Shown here piece after piece: positions 6,456-14,870 of a DNA stretch of 18,863 bases (position 1 is its first letter; every line of letters begins with the position of its first letter). The stretch is taken from NCBI GenBank assembly GCA_040904625.1, contig JBBDTC010000289.1, positions 1 to 18,863 of the forward strand, written 5' to 3'. The position numbers and the translations under genes were made by a program. The notes under the pieces are model-generated. The model ran no database searches. It had not been told where the DNA came from and saw only the letters and a list, made by a program, of their open reading frames with translations. This stretch comes from JACKNG01 sp040904625 (lineage in GTDB: Bacteria > Pseudomonadota > Gammaproteobacteria > Ga0077536).

Positions 6456-8909
6456 ATGACCACGCCACAAATCCCCTATCATGCCCGCGCCGTCATCGTT
6501 GGCGGCGGCATCATCGGTTGCTCGATTGCCTATCACCTCGCCAAACTCGGCTGGAGCGATGTGGTCGTGCTCGAGCGCAAGCAGATCTCATCCGGCACGA
6601 CCTGGCACGCCGCCGGCCTCGTCACGACGCTGCGCGACAGCGAGTCGCAGACCTGGCTGGCCAACTACTCGTTGCAACTCTACGAAGAGCTCGAGCGCGA
6701 GACCGGCCAGGCCACGGGCTTCATCCGCTGCGGCTCGGTACAGCTCGCCATGGATGCGGCCAAGGCTGAGGAAATGCGTCGCGGTTGCGCGATGGCGCGC
6801 ACCTTCGGTGTCGAGAACCGCGAGATCACGCCGGCCGAAGTCCAAAAGCTCTTCCCGCTGGCTTACGTCGACGACCTCGTCGCCGGTTTCCATTTTCCCA
6901 ATGACGGCCGCGTCAATCCGGCCGATCTGTGCCAGGCGCTGGCCAAGGGTGCTCGGCAGCAGGGCGTGAAGATCATCGAGCAGGTGCGCGTACACGACGT
7001 CATCAAAGAGCGCGGCCGCGCCGTCGGCGTGAGCACGGATGCCGGCGACATCCGCGCTGAGGTGGTGGTGCTATGTCCCGGGATGTGGGGCCGCGAACTC
7101 GGCAAGACCGTCGGCATCGATCTGCCGCTGCAGGCGGCTGAGCATTACTACCTCATCTCCGAAGCCATCGAAGGCGTGCACAACATGCTGCCGATCCTGC
7201 GCGATCCCGGCCGCTCGGGCTACGCGCGCGAGGAGGCCGGCAAGATCATGCTCGGTTTTTTCGAGCCCGTTGCCGCGCCATGGGCGGTGGACGGCATTCC
7301 GGAAGACTTCTGCTTCGACGAAATCCAGCCGGACTGGGAGCGCATGGAGCCTTATATCGAACGCGCCATGGCACGTTTGCCCATCCTCATGGACACCGGT
7401 ATCCGCCAATTCTTCTGCGGGCCCGAATCGTTCACTCCCGATCACAACTACCTGATGGGCAAGGCGCCATTCATCGAGAACCTGTTCGTCGCGTGTGGCT
7501 TCAACTCGCTCGGCATCCTCTCCGGCGGCGGCGCCGGCTACGTGATGTCGCGCTGGATCGACGAAGGTGTGCAGCCCATGGACGTGTGGGATGTCGATGT
7601 GCGCCGCGTGCAGCCGCATCACAACAACAAGCGCTTCGTCGTCGATCGCACGGTCGAGTCGCTCGGCATCGCCTATCAGATGCACTGGCCGGCGCGGCAA
7701 TGGGAAACCGCGCGCGGGGTCAAGCGCTCGGTATTGCACGATCGGGTCGCCGCGGCCGGCGCCTGCTTCGGCGAATCGGCCGGCTGGGAGCGGCCCAACT
7801 GGTACGCACTGCCTGGCCAGGAGCCGGTCTACGAATACGCCTTCGGGCGCCAGAACTGGTTCGAGGCCAATGCCGCCGAACACCGCGCGGTGCGCGAGGC
7901 GGTCGGCCTGTTCGAACAATCGTCGTTCACCAAGTTGCTGGTGCAGGGCCGCGATGCCGAGCGCGTACTGAACCGGCTCGCTACCGCTGATATGGCGGTG
8001 AAGCCGGGCCGTGTGGTCTACACGCAATTTCTCAACCAGCGGGGCGGGGTTGAAGCCGATTTGACCATCACCCGACTGGCCGAGGATCGCTATTTCGTCG
8101 TCACGCCGGCATTCACCACCACACATCTGAAAGCCTGGTTGGCTGAACACACGCCCGCCGACGCGTGTTGCGTCGTCACCGATGTCAGCAGCGGCTATGC
8201 CATGCTCAACCTGCAAGGTCCCAACGCGCGCGCTTTGCTCGGAGAGATCGGTGATGCAGATTTCAGCAATGAAGGCTTTCCGTTCGCCAGCGCACGCGAG
8301 GTCGAGTTCGGTTATCAGCAAGCCTGGGTGCTGCGCGTCTCCTACAGCGGGGAGCTCGGTTACGAGCTCTACGTGCCGACCGAGATGGCCGTGGCCGTTT
8401 ATGATCAGGTCGTCGCGGCCGGGGCGGATCACGGACTGCGCCATTGCGGCTATCACACCCTCAACACGGTGCGGATCGAGAAAGCGTTCCGCGAATGGGC
8501 GCACGACATGGGCGCGCGCGATACCCTGCTCGAAGCCGGTCTCGGCTTCACCTGCGCGTGGGACAAACCCGGCGGCTTCATCGGTGACCAGGCGCTCGCT
8601 GCGCAGCGCGATGCCGGGCTGCTGGAACGCCGGCTGGTGTTCTTCCTGCTGCAGGATCCGGAGCCAGTGCTGGTGCACGCCGAACCCATCCTGCGCGACG
8701 GCGCCATCGTTGGCCATACCACCTCGGCCGGCTACGCTCACACCCTGGGGGCGAGCGCGGCCCTGGGCTACGTGAACTGCAAGGACGGCGTGACGAAGGA
8801 ATACCTCGAGGCCGGCGAGTGGGTCATCGAGCAGGCCGATCGCAGCTATCGCGCGCAAGCCTCGCTGAGCCCGCTGTACGATCCGAAGTCGCTGCGCGCG
8901 AGGGCTTGA
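6456..8909 (+). CDS. FAD-dependent N-methyl amine dehydrogenase with GcvT domains (DMGDH/SARDH-like)
   Basis: This is an 817-residue two-part enzyme of the dimethylglycine/sarcosine dehydrogenase family. The N-terminal part (about 10-370) is a DAO-type FAD domain: the dinucleotide motif VGGGIIGCS is at 15-23, and TWHAAGL (49-55) carries the His (residue 51) that binds FAD covalently in DMGDH. A linker follows, then a GcvT aminomethyltransferase-like module (from about 435, including GLFEQSSFTKLLVQGRDAE and LNLQGPNAR) and a GcvT C-terminal barrel. Known members oxidise N-methyl groups and pass the one-carbon unit to tetrahydrofolate. The exact substrate (dimethylglycine, sarcosine, methylaminobutanoate or similar) cannot be read from sequence. 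It follows the zur terminator by 26 bases, so it is not in the zur unit. The ribosome site is weak. Confidence 0.85.
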   Translation: MTTPQIPYHARAVIVGGGIIGCSIAYHLAKLGWSDVVVLERKQISSGTTWHAAGLVTTLRDSESQTWLANYSLQLYEELERETGQATGFIRCGSVQLAMDAAKAEEMRRGCAMARTFGVENREITPAEVQKLFPLAYVDDLVAGFHFPNDGRVNPADLCQALAKGARQQGVKIIEQVRVHDVIKERGRAVGVSTDAGDIRAEVVVLCPGMWGRELGKTVGIDLPLQAAEHYYLISEAIEGVHNMLPILRDPGRSGYAREEAGKIMLGFFEPVAAPWAVDGIPEDFCFDEIQPDWERMEPYIERAMARLPILMDTGIRQFFCGPESFTPDHNYLMGKAPFIENLFVACGFNSLGILSGGGAGYVMSRWIDEGVQPMDVWDVDVRRVQPHHNNKRFVVDRTVESLGIAYQMHWPARQWETARGVKRSVLHDRVAAAGACFGESAGWERPNWYALPGQEPVYEYAFGRQNWFEANAAEHRAVREAVGLFEQSSFTKLLVQGRDAERVLNRLATADMAVKPGRVVYTQFLNQRGGVEADLTITRLAEDRYFVVTPAFTTTHLKAWLAEHTPADACCVVTDVSSGYAMLNLQGPNARALLGEIGDADFSNEGFPFASAREVEFGYQQAWVLRVSYSGELGYELYVPTEMAVAVYDQVVAAGADHGLRHCGYHTLNTVRIEKAFREWAHDMGARDTLLEAGLGFTCAWDKPGGFIGDQALAAQRDAGLLERRLVFFLLQDPEPVLVHAEPILRDGAIVGHTTSAGYAHTLGASAALGYVNCKDGVTKEYLEAGEWVIEQADRSYRAQASLSPLYDPKSLRARA

Positions 8910-8992
8910 GGGACCGCGGATTTTCGGGCTTTTTCTGCGCTCGCCCGGGGCGGGGAGCGTGGCCTGGCGCCTGAAAGGATCGGTCGAATTTA

Positions 8993-9012
8993 CCTGAGCC
9001 CGTCGAAGGACG
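8993..9012. repeat. Short dispersed-repeat-like motif between convergent genes
   Basis: CCTGAGCCCGTCGAAGGACG resembles the short motif with core CCTGAG-n-n-GTCGAAGGA that I recall as scattered through intergenic regions of many GC-rich proteobacteria. It sits in the 119-base gap between the convergent dehydrogenase and monooxygenase genes. That gap also holds an imperfect GC-rich hairpin (8939-8958, GCTC...GAGC), which lacks a T-run in either direction. Only one copy is seen in this window. Confidence 0.4.
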
Positions 9013-9028
9013 GCCCACGCGCTGGGGC

Positions 9029-10312
9029 CTACTCGGTCGGCTTTCCAGAGGCGGCCGCGGCGAGCTGGCGTTGGCGCTGGGCGTCGAAAGTCGCGGCCTC
9101 GACCGAGGCGCGCACTACCGGCACTTCTGCCCGCGTGAGCGGTTTCATCGCCGCTTTGCGGGCCAGGGCGGCGGCGATGTAAGGCGCCAGTTCTTCCTGC
9201 TTGCGGGCCTCACGCGGGGCGACATCGCGGGTGAATTCCGGCATGACGCTGGCGGCGAAGAGTTCCAGCGATGCGCAGATGTTCTGGTGGGAATTCCGCC
9301 CGGCCTGCTGCAGGAAAACGACCTGATCGACCCCCGCTTCCTGTAATCCGGCGAGATGGCGGCGCATGTCGTCGGGCGTGCCGATGCCGGCACCATCGTA
9401 CTCGGCGCGTGACAACGCGGCCTGGATCAGGCGATCGGAGGCATCTCCACGCTTGGCACGGAAGTCTTCCCACATGTTGCTGTAGCCGGGCACGAAGTCC
9501 TCGGCCACGAGGCGCTGCTGGGAATAGCGGAAAAATTCGAAATGGTCCTGGCCGCGGCGGATCGCCTCGGCGCGATCCTCGTGCATGGAAAAGGCCGAGA
9601 CCATGGCGAGATTGGCATTGACCGCCCAACCCAGCGGAACGCATTCCTCGCTCTTGATGATGTCGTAGTAGACCTTCGACCAGCTCGCCGCCTCTTCCGG
9701 ATCGAGAAAGGAGAATGCCAGCGCACCGATGCCGTGGTGCGCCGCGGCCTTGATCGTCTCGCGGTTGGTGCAGGCCATCCACAGTGGCGGATGGGGTTTC
9801 TGCAGCGGTTTGGGCAGGACATTGCGGCACGGCATGGAAAAGCCCTGTCCTTCAAATCCCGGATAGGGCGTCAAGACCATCATGTTGCAGATCTGCTCGG
9901 CCGCTTCCAGCGCGAGCGCGCGCTTGTTCCTGGCCGAAATGCCGAACGCGCCGAGTTCGAGCCGGGTCGCACCTTCGCCGATGCCGAACTCGACCCGGCC
10001 ATCGGACAGCAAGTCGAGGGTGGCGAGCCCCTCGGCCGTGCGGGCCGGATGATTGTAATTGGGGATGACCTGGCGAATGCCATGGCCGAGCCGGATACGT
10101 CGGGTCGCGCTGGACGCCGCGGCAAGAAAGACCTCGGGAGCGGAAGAATGCGAATATTCGTCGAGAAAATGATGTTCGACGTCCCAGGCGTAGTCGAAAC
10201 CGAGCTGGTCGGCAAGCACGACCTGGGCCAGCGCGTCCTTGAACAAGCGATGCTCGTCGCCTTCGGCCCATGGTCGCGGCAACTGCAATTCGTAGAACAC
10301 CCCAAAACGCAT
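9029..10312 (-). CDS. LLM-class (luciferase-like) flavin-dependent oxidoreductase
   Basis: This is a 427-residue protein of the bacterial luciferase-like monooxygenase superfamily: TIM-barrel enzymes that use reduced FMN or F420 to oxidise small organic substrates in the cytoplasm. It opens with MRFGVFYELQLP and has family blocks such as GFDYAWDVEHHF, TRRIRLGHGIRQVIPNYNHPARTAE, DLLSDGRVEFGIGEG and KPHPPLWMACTN. The Arg/Lys- and Ala-rich C-terminal 60 residues look like a family extension with low complexity. The start has a strong ribosome site (GGAGGAGGG) upstream. The gene is convergent with the FAD/GcvT enzyme and divergent from the retropepsin gene. The substrate is not predictable. Confidence 0.85.
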   Translation of the reverse strand: MRFGVFYELQLPRPWAEGDEHRLFKDALAQVVLADQLGFDYAWDVEHHFLDEYSHSSAPEVFLAAASSATRRIRLGHGIRQVIPNYNHPARTAEGLATLDLLSDGRVEFGIGEGATRLELGAFGISARNKRALALEAAEQICNMMVLTPYPGFEGQGFSMPCRNVLPKPLQKPHPPLWMACTNRETIKAAAHHGIGALAFSFLDPEEAASWSKVYYDIIKSEECVPLGWAVNANLAMVSAFSMHEDRAEAIRRGQDHFEFFRYSQQRLVAEDFVPGYSNMWEDFRAKRGDASDRLIQAALSRAEYDGAGIGTPDDMRRHLAGLQEAGVDQVVFLQQAGRNSHQNICASLELFAASVMPEFTRDVAPREARKQEELAPYIAAALARKAAMKPLTRAEVPVVRASVEAATFDAQRQRQLAAAASGKPTE

Positions 10313-10466
10313 CGCACCCTCCTCCCCGGTTCCTCCGACAACGACAGGCAGTCTGGTACCAGCGTCCCCGAGCCGTCAATGCGGGCGCTCCATTCAGCAG
10401 GGGTTCTGCGTTAGAATCGGCGGCCGTTCGGCACGCATTACAGACCATGCGCCGCATTTTTTCCAA
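10313..10466. promoter_or_regulatory. Divergent promoter region of the monooxygenase and retropepsin operons
   Basis: This 154-base gap must hold promoters in both directions. On the plus strand TAGAAT (10412-10417) is a plausible -10, but the -35 position is poor. I see no operator-like palindrome. Confidence 0.4.
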
Positions 10467-11018
10467 ATGAACTCGAAACCCATGCGCCTGCACTTCTGGC
10501 GACGGCTCCTGCTCCTACCAGCCATCGCCACCCTCGTCGCCTTCGCCCCGGGCCCTGCCACGAGCTCGACAATCCAGCCGCGTGTACTCGGCTGGGTCGA
10601 ATGGGCTGTGCTGGAGGCTGGCGATGCGAAAGTGAAGGCCAAACTCGATAGCGGCGCGAAAACCGGCTCCATCCACGCCGAAGACATCGAAGCCTTCGAG
10701 CGCGACGGCGAAGACTGGGTGCGCTTTCGCGTGCCGCTGGCCACGCGCAAACATGCCTCCACGCACGACCACGATCTGCGTCTCGAACGTCCCGTCGTGC
10801 GCACGGTCCTGATCAAGCAGCACAAGCGGAAATCGTTGCGTCGCTACGTGGTCGAGATGGACTTCTGCGTGGGCGGGCTGCGTTTCACTACCCCGATGAC
10901 GCTGGCCGATCGCAGCCGCTTCCTGTATCCGGTGCTGCTCGGGCGGACAGCGCTCGAGAACCGTGCCCTTATCGACCCGGCTCGCAAGTATCGAGCCGAC
11001 GAAACCTGCCCGCAATAA
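10467..11018 (+). CDS. Exported retropepsin-like protein of the 'ATP-dependent zinc protease' / RimB-like family
   Basis: This is a 183-residue protein with a basic, hydrophobic N-terminus (about 11-33, then ATSS), consistent with a signal peptide or anchor. The mature domain is a retropepsin-like fold of the family often named 'putative ATP-dependent zinc protease'. The catalytic-type motif KLDSGAKTGSIHA has Asp61 in the DSGA position of aspartic proteases, and YPVLLGR near the end matches the second family motif. The start is either ATG 10467 or ATG 10482; neither has a good ribosome site. It leads an operon: 33 bases separate it from the 7TM-transglutaminase gene. Families of this kind are known to co-occur with RimK-like ATP-grasp ligases, so it may cut amide or glutamyl linkages in the periplasm. 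Activity is inferred. Confidence 0.8.
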   Translation: MNSKPMRLHFWRRLLLLPAIATLVAFAPGPATSSTIQPRVLGWVEWAVLEAGDAKVKAKLDSGAKTGSIHAEDIEAFERDGEDWVRFRVPLATRKHASTHDHDLRLERPVVRTVLIKQHKRKSLRRYVVEMDFCVGGLRFTTPMTLADRSRFLYPVLLGRTALENRALIDPARKYRADETCPQ

Positions 11019-11051
11019 TCCCGGGCGCCTCCTGTTGACGAGGGTCAAGCG

Positions 11052-12614
11052 TTGAGAAAACTACAGGTGCTGTTGTTGGCGGCGCTGCTGGTGACGGCGA
11101 GTTTCGCACTCGTCTATTACAAAGTGACCCACCTCGGTCTGCCCCTGCTGCCCGGCCAGCAGGAGCCGGTATGGTCGGTCGAGGCGGCGATTGAATTCGA
11201 TGGTCTGGCGACAGCGACAGTGGTCAATTTCGACCTGCCGGACGATCTCGGCGCCTATGTGCTGCTCGACGAATTCTTCGTTTCGCGCAAGTACGGCCTC
11301 AATGTCGAAGACGATCAAAGCGATCGGCGCGCAGAATGGTCGACGCGACGTGCCAGCGGCAGACAGCGCCTCTACTATCGCGCCGAGATCGCGCCAAAGG
11401 CTATCGATGCGACCAGCCAGCCGCAGAGCAACGACGCTCCCATACCGCCCAAAAAGCCCGTCTACCCCGAACCGTTACAACCCGCCGTGCAGCAGATCCT
11501 GAGTGACGTCCGTGCCGAGTCGGCGAACGTCTTCACCTTCGCCAGCCAGCTCATGGTCAAACTCAACGATCCTGCGCCTGACGGCAATGTCATGCTCATC
11601 CGCGGGAATATCGAACGCGGCAGCGCGGCCTGGGTCGAGCGAATAATCTATGTGTTGGCCGGCGCTCGCATCAGCGCGCGCATGGTCCGCGGCATCGTGC
11701 TCGAAGACCGGGTCGCCAATCAATCGTTGATCCCGTGGCTGGAGATTCATAACGGCAAACGTTGGGAGGGCTTCAACCCACTCACTGGCAACAAGGGCTA
11801 TCCGGACAAGTTCGTGCGCTGGACGGTCGGCAGTGGCCCGCTGGTCGAAGTCGATAACGGACGCAACGCGCGGGTCTCCTTCGCCGTCTCCAGTTACGCG
11901 ACCGCCCTGACCAAGGTCGCGAGCGACCGTGCCGAAGCCAGCGCATCCTGGCTCTCCGCTCTGCTCACTTTCAATCTGCCGGTCAGCACACAGAATCTCT
12001 ATCGCATCCTGTTGATGGTGCCGGTCGGCGCGCTCGCAATCGCCTTCATGCGCACCATCGTCGGCGTACCCACCCTCGGCACCTTCATGCCGATTCTGAT
12101 CGCCATCGCCTTTCGCGAAACCGAGATTGTCTGGGGCATCGCGCTGTTCGTGATCATCACTACCAGTGGGCTGATGATGCGCTTCTATCTCGAGCGCCTG
12201 CAGCTGCTGCTGGTTCCACGCCTGTGCGCGGTGCTGGTCCTGGTGGTTCTGCTGATGCTCGCCATCAGTCTGATCAGCGCTCGGCTCGATCTCGATCGTG
12301 GGTTTTCGATCGCCCTGTTCCCGATGGTCATCCTGACCATGGTCATCGAACACATGTCTGTGGTGTGGGAGGAATCCGGCGCCGGCACAGCCATCAAGGA
12401 GGCCATTGGCAGCCTGTTCGTCGCCGTGCTCGGCTACCTCATCATGACCGAAGAACATCTGACGCATGTGGTCTTCCTGTTCCCGGAGACCCTGCTCGCG
12501 CTGCTGGCGGTGTTCATCATGCTGGGACGCTATACCGGCTACCGCGTGACCGAACTCATGCGCTTCAAAGACATCGTCAAGGATGGCCCTTCCGATGCTC
12601 GGCCGCATCCGTAA
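11052..12614 (+). CDS. Inactive transglutaminase domain fused to a multi-TM (7TM) module
   Basis: This 520-residue inner-membrane protein starts with TTG at 11052, supported by GAGGGT upstream and by an immediate N-terminal membrane anchor (MRKLQVLLLAALLVT). A periplasmic region of about 275 residues follows. It has the outline of a transglutaminase/papain-like fold (ARISARMVRGIV, then PWLEIHNGKRWEGFNPLTG), but Ser/Ala replace the catalytic Cys, the His before W is gone, and Asn replaces Asp. The only Cys in the whole protein is in a membrane helix. Residues from about 310 to 510 form a polytopic module (RTIVGVPTLGTFMPILIAIAF, IEHMSVVWEESGAG). The layout matches the known 'inactive transglutaminase fused to 7 transmembrane helices' family. 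It probably binds a peptide-like ligand rather than cutting it. Its end overlaps the next gene by 20 bases, implying translational coupling. Confidence 0.85.
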   Translation: MRKLQVLLLAALLVTASFALVYYKVTHLGLPLLPGQQEPVWSVEAAIEFDGLATATVVNFDLPDDLGAYVLLDEFFVSRKYGLNVEDDQSDRRAEWSTRRASGRQRLYYRAEIAPKAIDATSQPQSNDAPIPPKKPVYPEPLQPAVQQILSDVRAESANVFTFASQLMVKLNDPAPDGNVMLIRGNIERGSAAWVERIIYVLAGARISARMVRGIVLEDRVANQSLIPWLEIHNGKRWEGFNPLTGNKGYPDKFVRWTVGSGPLVEVDNGRNARVSFAVSSYATALTKVASDRAEASASWLSALLTFNLPVSTQNLYRILLMVPVGALAIAFMRTIVGVPTLGTFMPILIAIAFRETEIVWGIALFVIITTSGLMMRFYLERLQLLLVPRLCAVLVLVVLLMLAISLISARLDLDRGFSIALFPMVILTMVIEHMSVVWEESGAGTAIKEAIGSLFVAVLGYLIMTEEHLTHVVFLFPETLLALLAVFIMLGRYTGYRVTELMRFKDIVKDGPSDARPHP

Positions 12615-13548
12615 ACTCCGCGCTGCCGGCGTCGTCGGCATCAATGAGCGCAACCGCGGGTACATCATGCCGCGCAATCCCCGCGCACTCTACGGCCGCG
12701 TGGATGACAAGGTCGAGACCAAACGGCTGGCCATGGCGGCAGGCATCGCGGTACCAGAGCTCTATGGCGTGATACGTTCGGTACACGATGCAAAAGATTT
12801 CGTCCGCATCGTCGAAAACCGCACCGATTTCGTCGTCAAGCCGGCCCACGGCAGCGGCGGCAAAGGCATCCTCGTCATCGCCGAGCGGCGGCGCAGCACG
12901 TATATCAAGGGCGATGGCACGGCGCTCAGCTCGGCGGAAGTCGAACACCATATCCAGAACGTCCTCGGCGGGGTCTACAGCCTCGGCGGACACCCGGATC
13001 AGGCGCTGATCGAATACCGGGTCAAGTTTGATCCGGTGTTCGAGACCGTCAGCTACCGCGGCGTACCCGACATTCGTGTGCTGGTCTATCGCGGTGTACC
13101 GGCGATGGCCATGCTCAGGCTGCCGACCCGAAGTTCCGACGGCCGTGCCAATCTGCATCAGGGTGCGGTCGGCGTCGGTATCGACATGAGCTGCGGCCGC
13201 ACCACGTATGCCGTCTACCACGACCGCCACATCGTCGAACACCCCGACTTCGGTACACTGTTGGGCGGCCTCGATATCCCGGGCTGGGACTACTTGCTGC
13301 TGCTCGCCGCGCGCTGTCAGGATCTCGCCCCGCTCGGCTACCTCGGTGTCGACCTGGTGCTCGATGCCGAGCTCGGACCGCTGGTCCTCGAACTCAATGC
13401 CCGGCCCGGTCTGGCAATCCAGATTGCCAATGGCCGCGGCCTGCGCAGCACCTTCGATGCCATCGATGCTGCCGCGCCGCTGCCAACGGAGGCCGCCGAA
13501 CGCGTCGCCCTCGCGCGCCGCGTATTCGGCGCGACGGCCGGATCCTGA
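12595..13548 (+). CDS. Alpha-L-glutamate ligase-like ATP-grasp enzyme (RimK-related)
   Basis: This is a 317-residue cytoplasmic ATP-grasp ligase that should join a carboxylate, via acyl phosphate, to an amine. The N-terminus RGYIMPRNPRALYGRVDDK is typical of the 'alpha-L-glutamate ligase-like' family that pairs with 7TM-transglutaminase genes. The ATP loop is KPAHGSGGKG (82-91), and the Mg-binding acidic/Asn pair is in LELNARPG (Glu266, Asn268). I chose ATG 12595 over ATG 12583 because AAGGA is well spaced only for the former and homologues begin MLxRxR. The gene overlaps the preceding one by 20 bases. The substrates are unknown; glutamate addition is suggested only by the family name. Confidence 0.88.
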   Translation: MLGRIRKLRAAGVVGINERNRGYIMPRNPRALYGRVDDKVETKRLAMAAGIAVPELYGVIRSVHDAKDFVRIVENRTDFVVKPAHGSGGKGILVIAERRRSTYIKGDGTALSSAEVEHHIQNVLGGVYSLGGHPDQALIEYRVKFDPVFETVSYRGVPDIRVLVYRGVPAMAMLRLPTRSSDGRANLHQGAVGVGIDMSCGRTTYAVYHDRHIVEHPDFGTLLGGLDIPGWDYLLLLAARCQDLAPLGYLGVDLVLDAELGPLVLELNARPGLAIQIANGRGLRSTFDAIDAAAPLPTEAAERVALARRVFGATAGS

Positions 13549-13559
13549 AGTCACCGGTG

Positions 13560-14810
13560 ATGCCGCTGCTAAGGGCCCGCCGCCTGCTCGCGGTGGTGGT
13601 CCTGGGCGCGGCTTTCGGCGCCGGCGCCGTCGAGGATCCGGATCTCCCCGACAGCTCGACCGACTCCACCCCGCAAACCGAGGCGGAAACAGCCGCGGAC
13701 GAAAGCTCGAGGGCACTCAGCCTGCTGGGCGTCGACGTCGCACCCGGCACCCGACAGAACCTGCGCTGGATCGCCGGCCAGTCGTTCAGCGGCAGCGATT
13801 TGCGTGCACCGGTCATGGTCGTCCATGGCGAGGCCGCGGGGCCTGCGCTGTGCCTGACCGGAGGCGTGCACGGCGACGAACTCAACGGGGTCGAGATCGT
13901 GCGCCGGGTGCTCGCCGAAACGACGCCCGGCGAACTGCGCGGCACGCTCATCGGCGTACCCATCGTCAACCTGATGGGTTTTTCCAGCGGTAGCCGCTAC
14001 CTGCCGGACCGGCGCGATCTGAACCGCTTCTTTCCCGGTCATCCTCGCGGTAACGCCGCGTCGCGTATCGCCCATGCGTTTTTCAACGAAGTGGTGCGCC
14101 ACTGCGATCTACTCATCGACCTGCACACCGGCTCGTTCAAACGCAGCAACCTGCCCCAACTTCGCGCCAACCTCGACCATGCGGCGGTCGCCGAGTTCGT
14201 CACCCATTTCGGCGCCACTGCGGTGCTGCATCATTCGCGCGAACGCGGCACGTTGCGCGACGCAGCGAACGCGGCCGGGATTGCGGCAGTCACTTTCGAG
14301 CTCGGCGAACCCGGCACCGTGCAGGCCGAGTACGTACGCTACGGGGTAAAGGCGATCAATACGGTGCTCGGCCGGCTCGACATGCTCGACCGCAGCCACA
14401 TCTGGCTCGAGCGGCAACCGATCTACTTCCGCTCGCGTTGGGTACGCGCCTACCACGGCGGTATCCTGAGTTCACCGATCGAACTCGGGACGACAGTCGA
14501 CGAAGGCGATCTGCTCGGAACCGTCATCAATCCACTGACCAACGAGGAAGCCGAAATCCGTGCGCCCTACAGCGGCCGCATCCTCGGCCGTGCCCTTGAT
14601 CAGTTCGTGTTGCCTGGTTTCGCGACGTTCCACATCGGTATAGAAACCGACACGCCCGCCGCACAGGGCACGGAGATCCCCGACCCGCAAGATCTGTCCG
14701 CCGACGACATGGAAGCGCCCGAGGGCAGCGCCGACGAAACGGGGGTCGACGCCTTCATCGAGGATAGCCTCGCTCCCGGCGCGGGCGCTTCGATGGAGCC
14801 CCTACCGTGA
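13560..14810 (+). CDS. Exported M14-type zinc hydrolase (succinylglutamate desuccinylase/aspartoacylase-like)
   Basis: This is a 416-residue protein of the AstE/aspartoacylase branch of zinc carboxypeptidases, which cleave amide bonds of N-acyl amino acids or related compounds. The N-terminus (MPLLRARRLLAVVVLGAAFGAGA) is a signal peptide, so unlike cytoplasmic AstE it should act in the periplasm. Zinc ligands are His104 and Glu107 (VHGDE) and His189 (DLHTG); the catalytic Glu247 is in FELGEPG; substrate-binding DRRDLNRFFPG is present. A beta-sheet C-terminal domain and a Pro/Glu/Asp-rich low-complexity tail of about 50 residues follow. The start is ATG 13560 or the adjacent GTG 13557. It is 11 bases after the ATP-grasp gene, making it the last of four operon genes, possibly degrading what the ligase makes. 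Confidence 0.85.
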   Translation: MPLLRARRLLAVVVLGAAFGAGAVEDPDLPDSSTDSTPQTEAETAADESSRALSLLGVDVAPGTRQNLRWIAGQSFSGSDLRAPVMVVHGEAAGPALCLTGGVHGDELNGVEIVRRVLAETTPGELRGTLIGVPIVNLMGFSSGSRYLPDRRDLNRFFPGHPRGNAASRIAHAFFNEVVRHCDLLIDLHTGSFKRSNLPQLRANLDHAAVAEFVTHFGATAVLHHSRERGTLRDAANAAGIAAVTFELGEPGTVQAEYVRYGVKAINTVLGRLDMLDRSHIWLERQPIYFRSRWVRAYHGGILSSPIELGTTVDEGDLLGTVINPLTNEEAEIRAPYSGRILGRALDQFVLPGFATFHIGIETDTPAAQGTEIPDPQDLSADDMEAPEGSADETGVDAFIEDSLAPGAGASMEPLP

Positions 14811-14840
14811 CCGCTGCCGCGCCGCGACCCGCGGCGTCAC
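14807..14840. terminator. Possible hairpin terminator between convergent operons
   Basis: CGCCGCG (14820-14826) pairs perfectly with CGCGGCG (14830-14836) around an ACC loop, and GTGAC/GTCAC can close an outer stem. It lies at the 3' ends of the two convergent amidoligase operons. No T-run follows in either direction, so factor-independent termination is doubtful. Confidence 0.3.
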
Positions 14841-14870
14841 CGCAAGGGGGGAATAGGGGCGAAAACCCAC

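Noticed and set aside
7071..8858. 595-codon open frame opposite the FAD/GcvT gene
   Set aside because: It mirrors a gene with complete family motifs; long antisense frames are common at this GC content and its translation shows no recognisable domain.
8939..8958. GC-rich hairpin after the FAD/GcvT gene as a terminator
   Set aside because: It has a mismatch in the stem and no T-run on either side; the T-rich stretch lies before it.
10447..10470. Seven-codon ORF (MRRIFSK) overlapping the retropepsin start by ATGA
   Set aside because: It could be a leader peptide, but it has no ribosome site and no attenuation-like structure, so it is likely chance.
11475..12677. 400-codon minus-strand frame opposite the 7TM-transglutaminase gene
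   Set aside because: It is a His/Gln/Asp-rich low-complexity shadow, while the plus strand shows clear membrane helices.
12577..13716. 379-codon minus-strand frame opposite the RimK-like gene
   Set aside because: It spans two real genes and their junction and lacks any motif.
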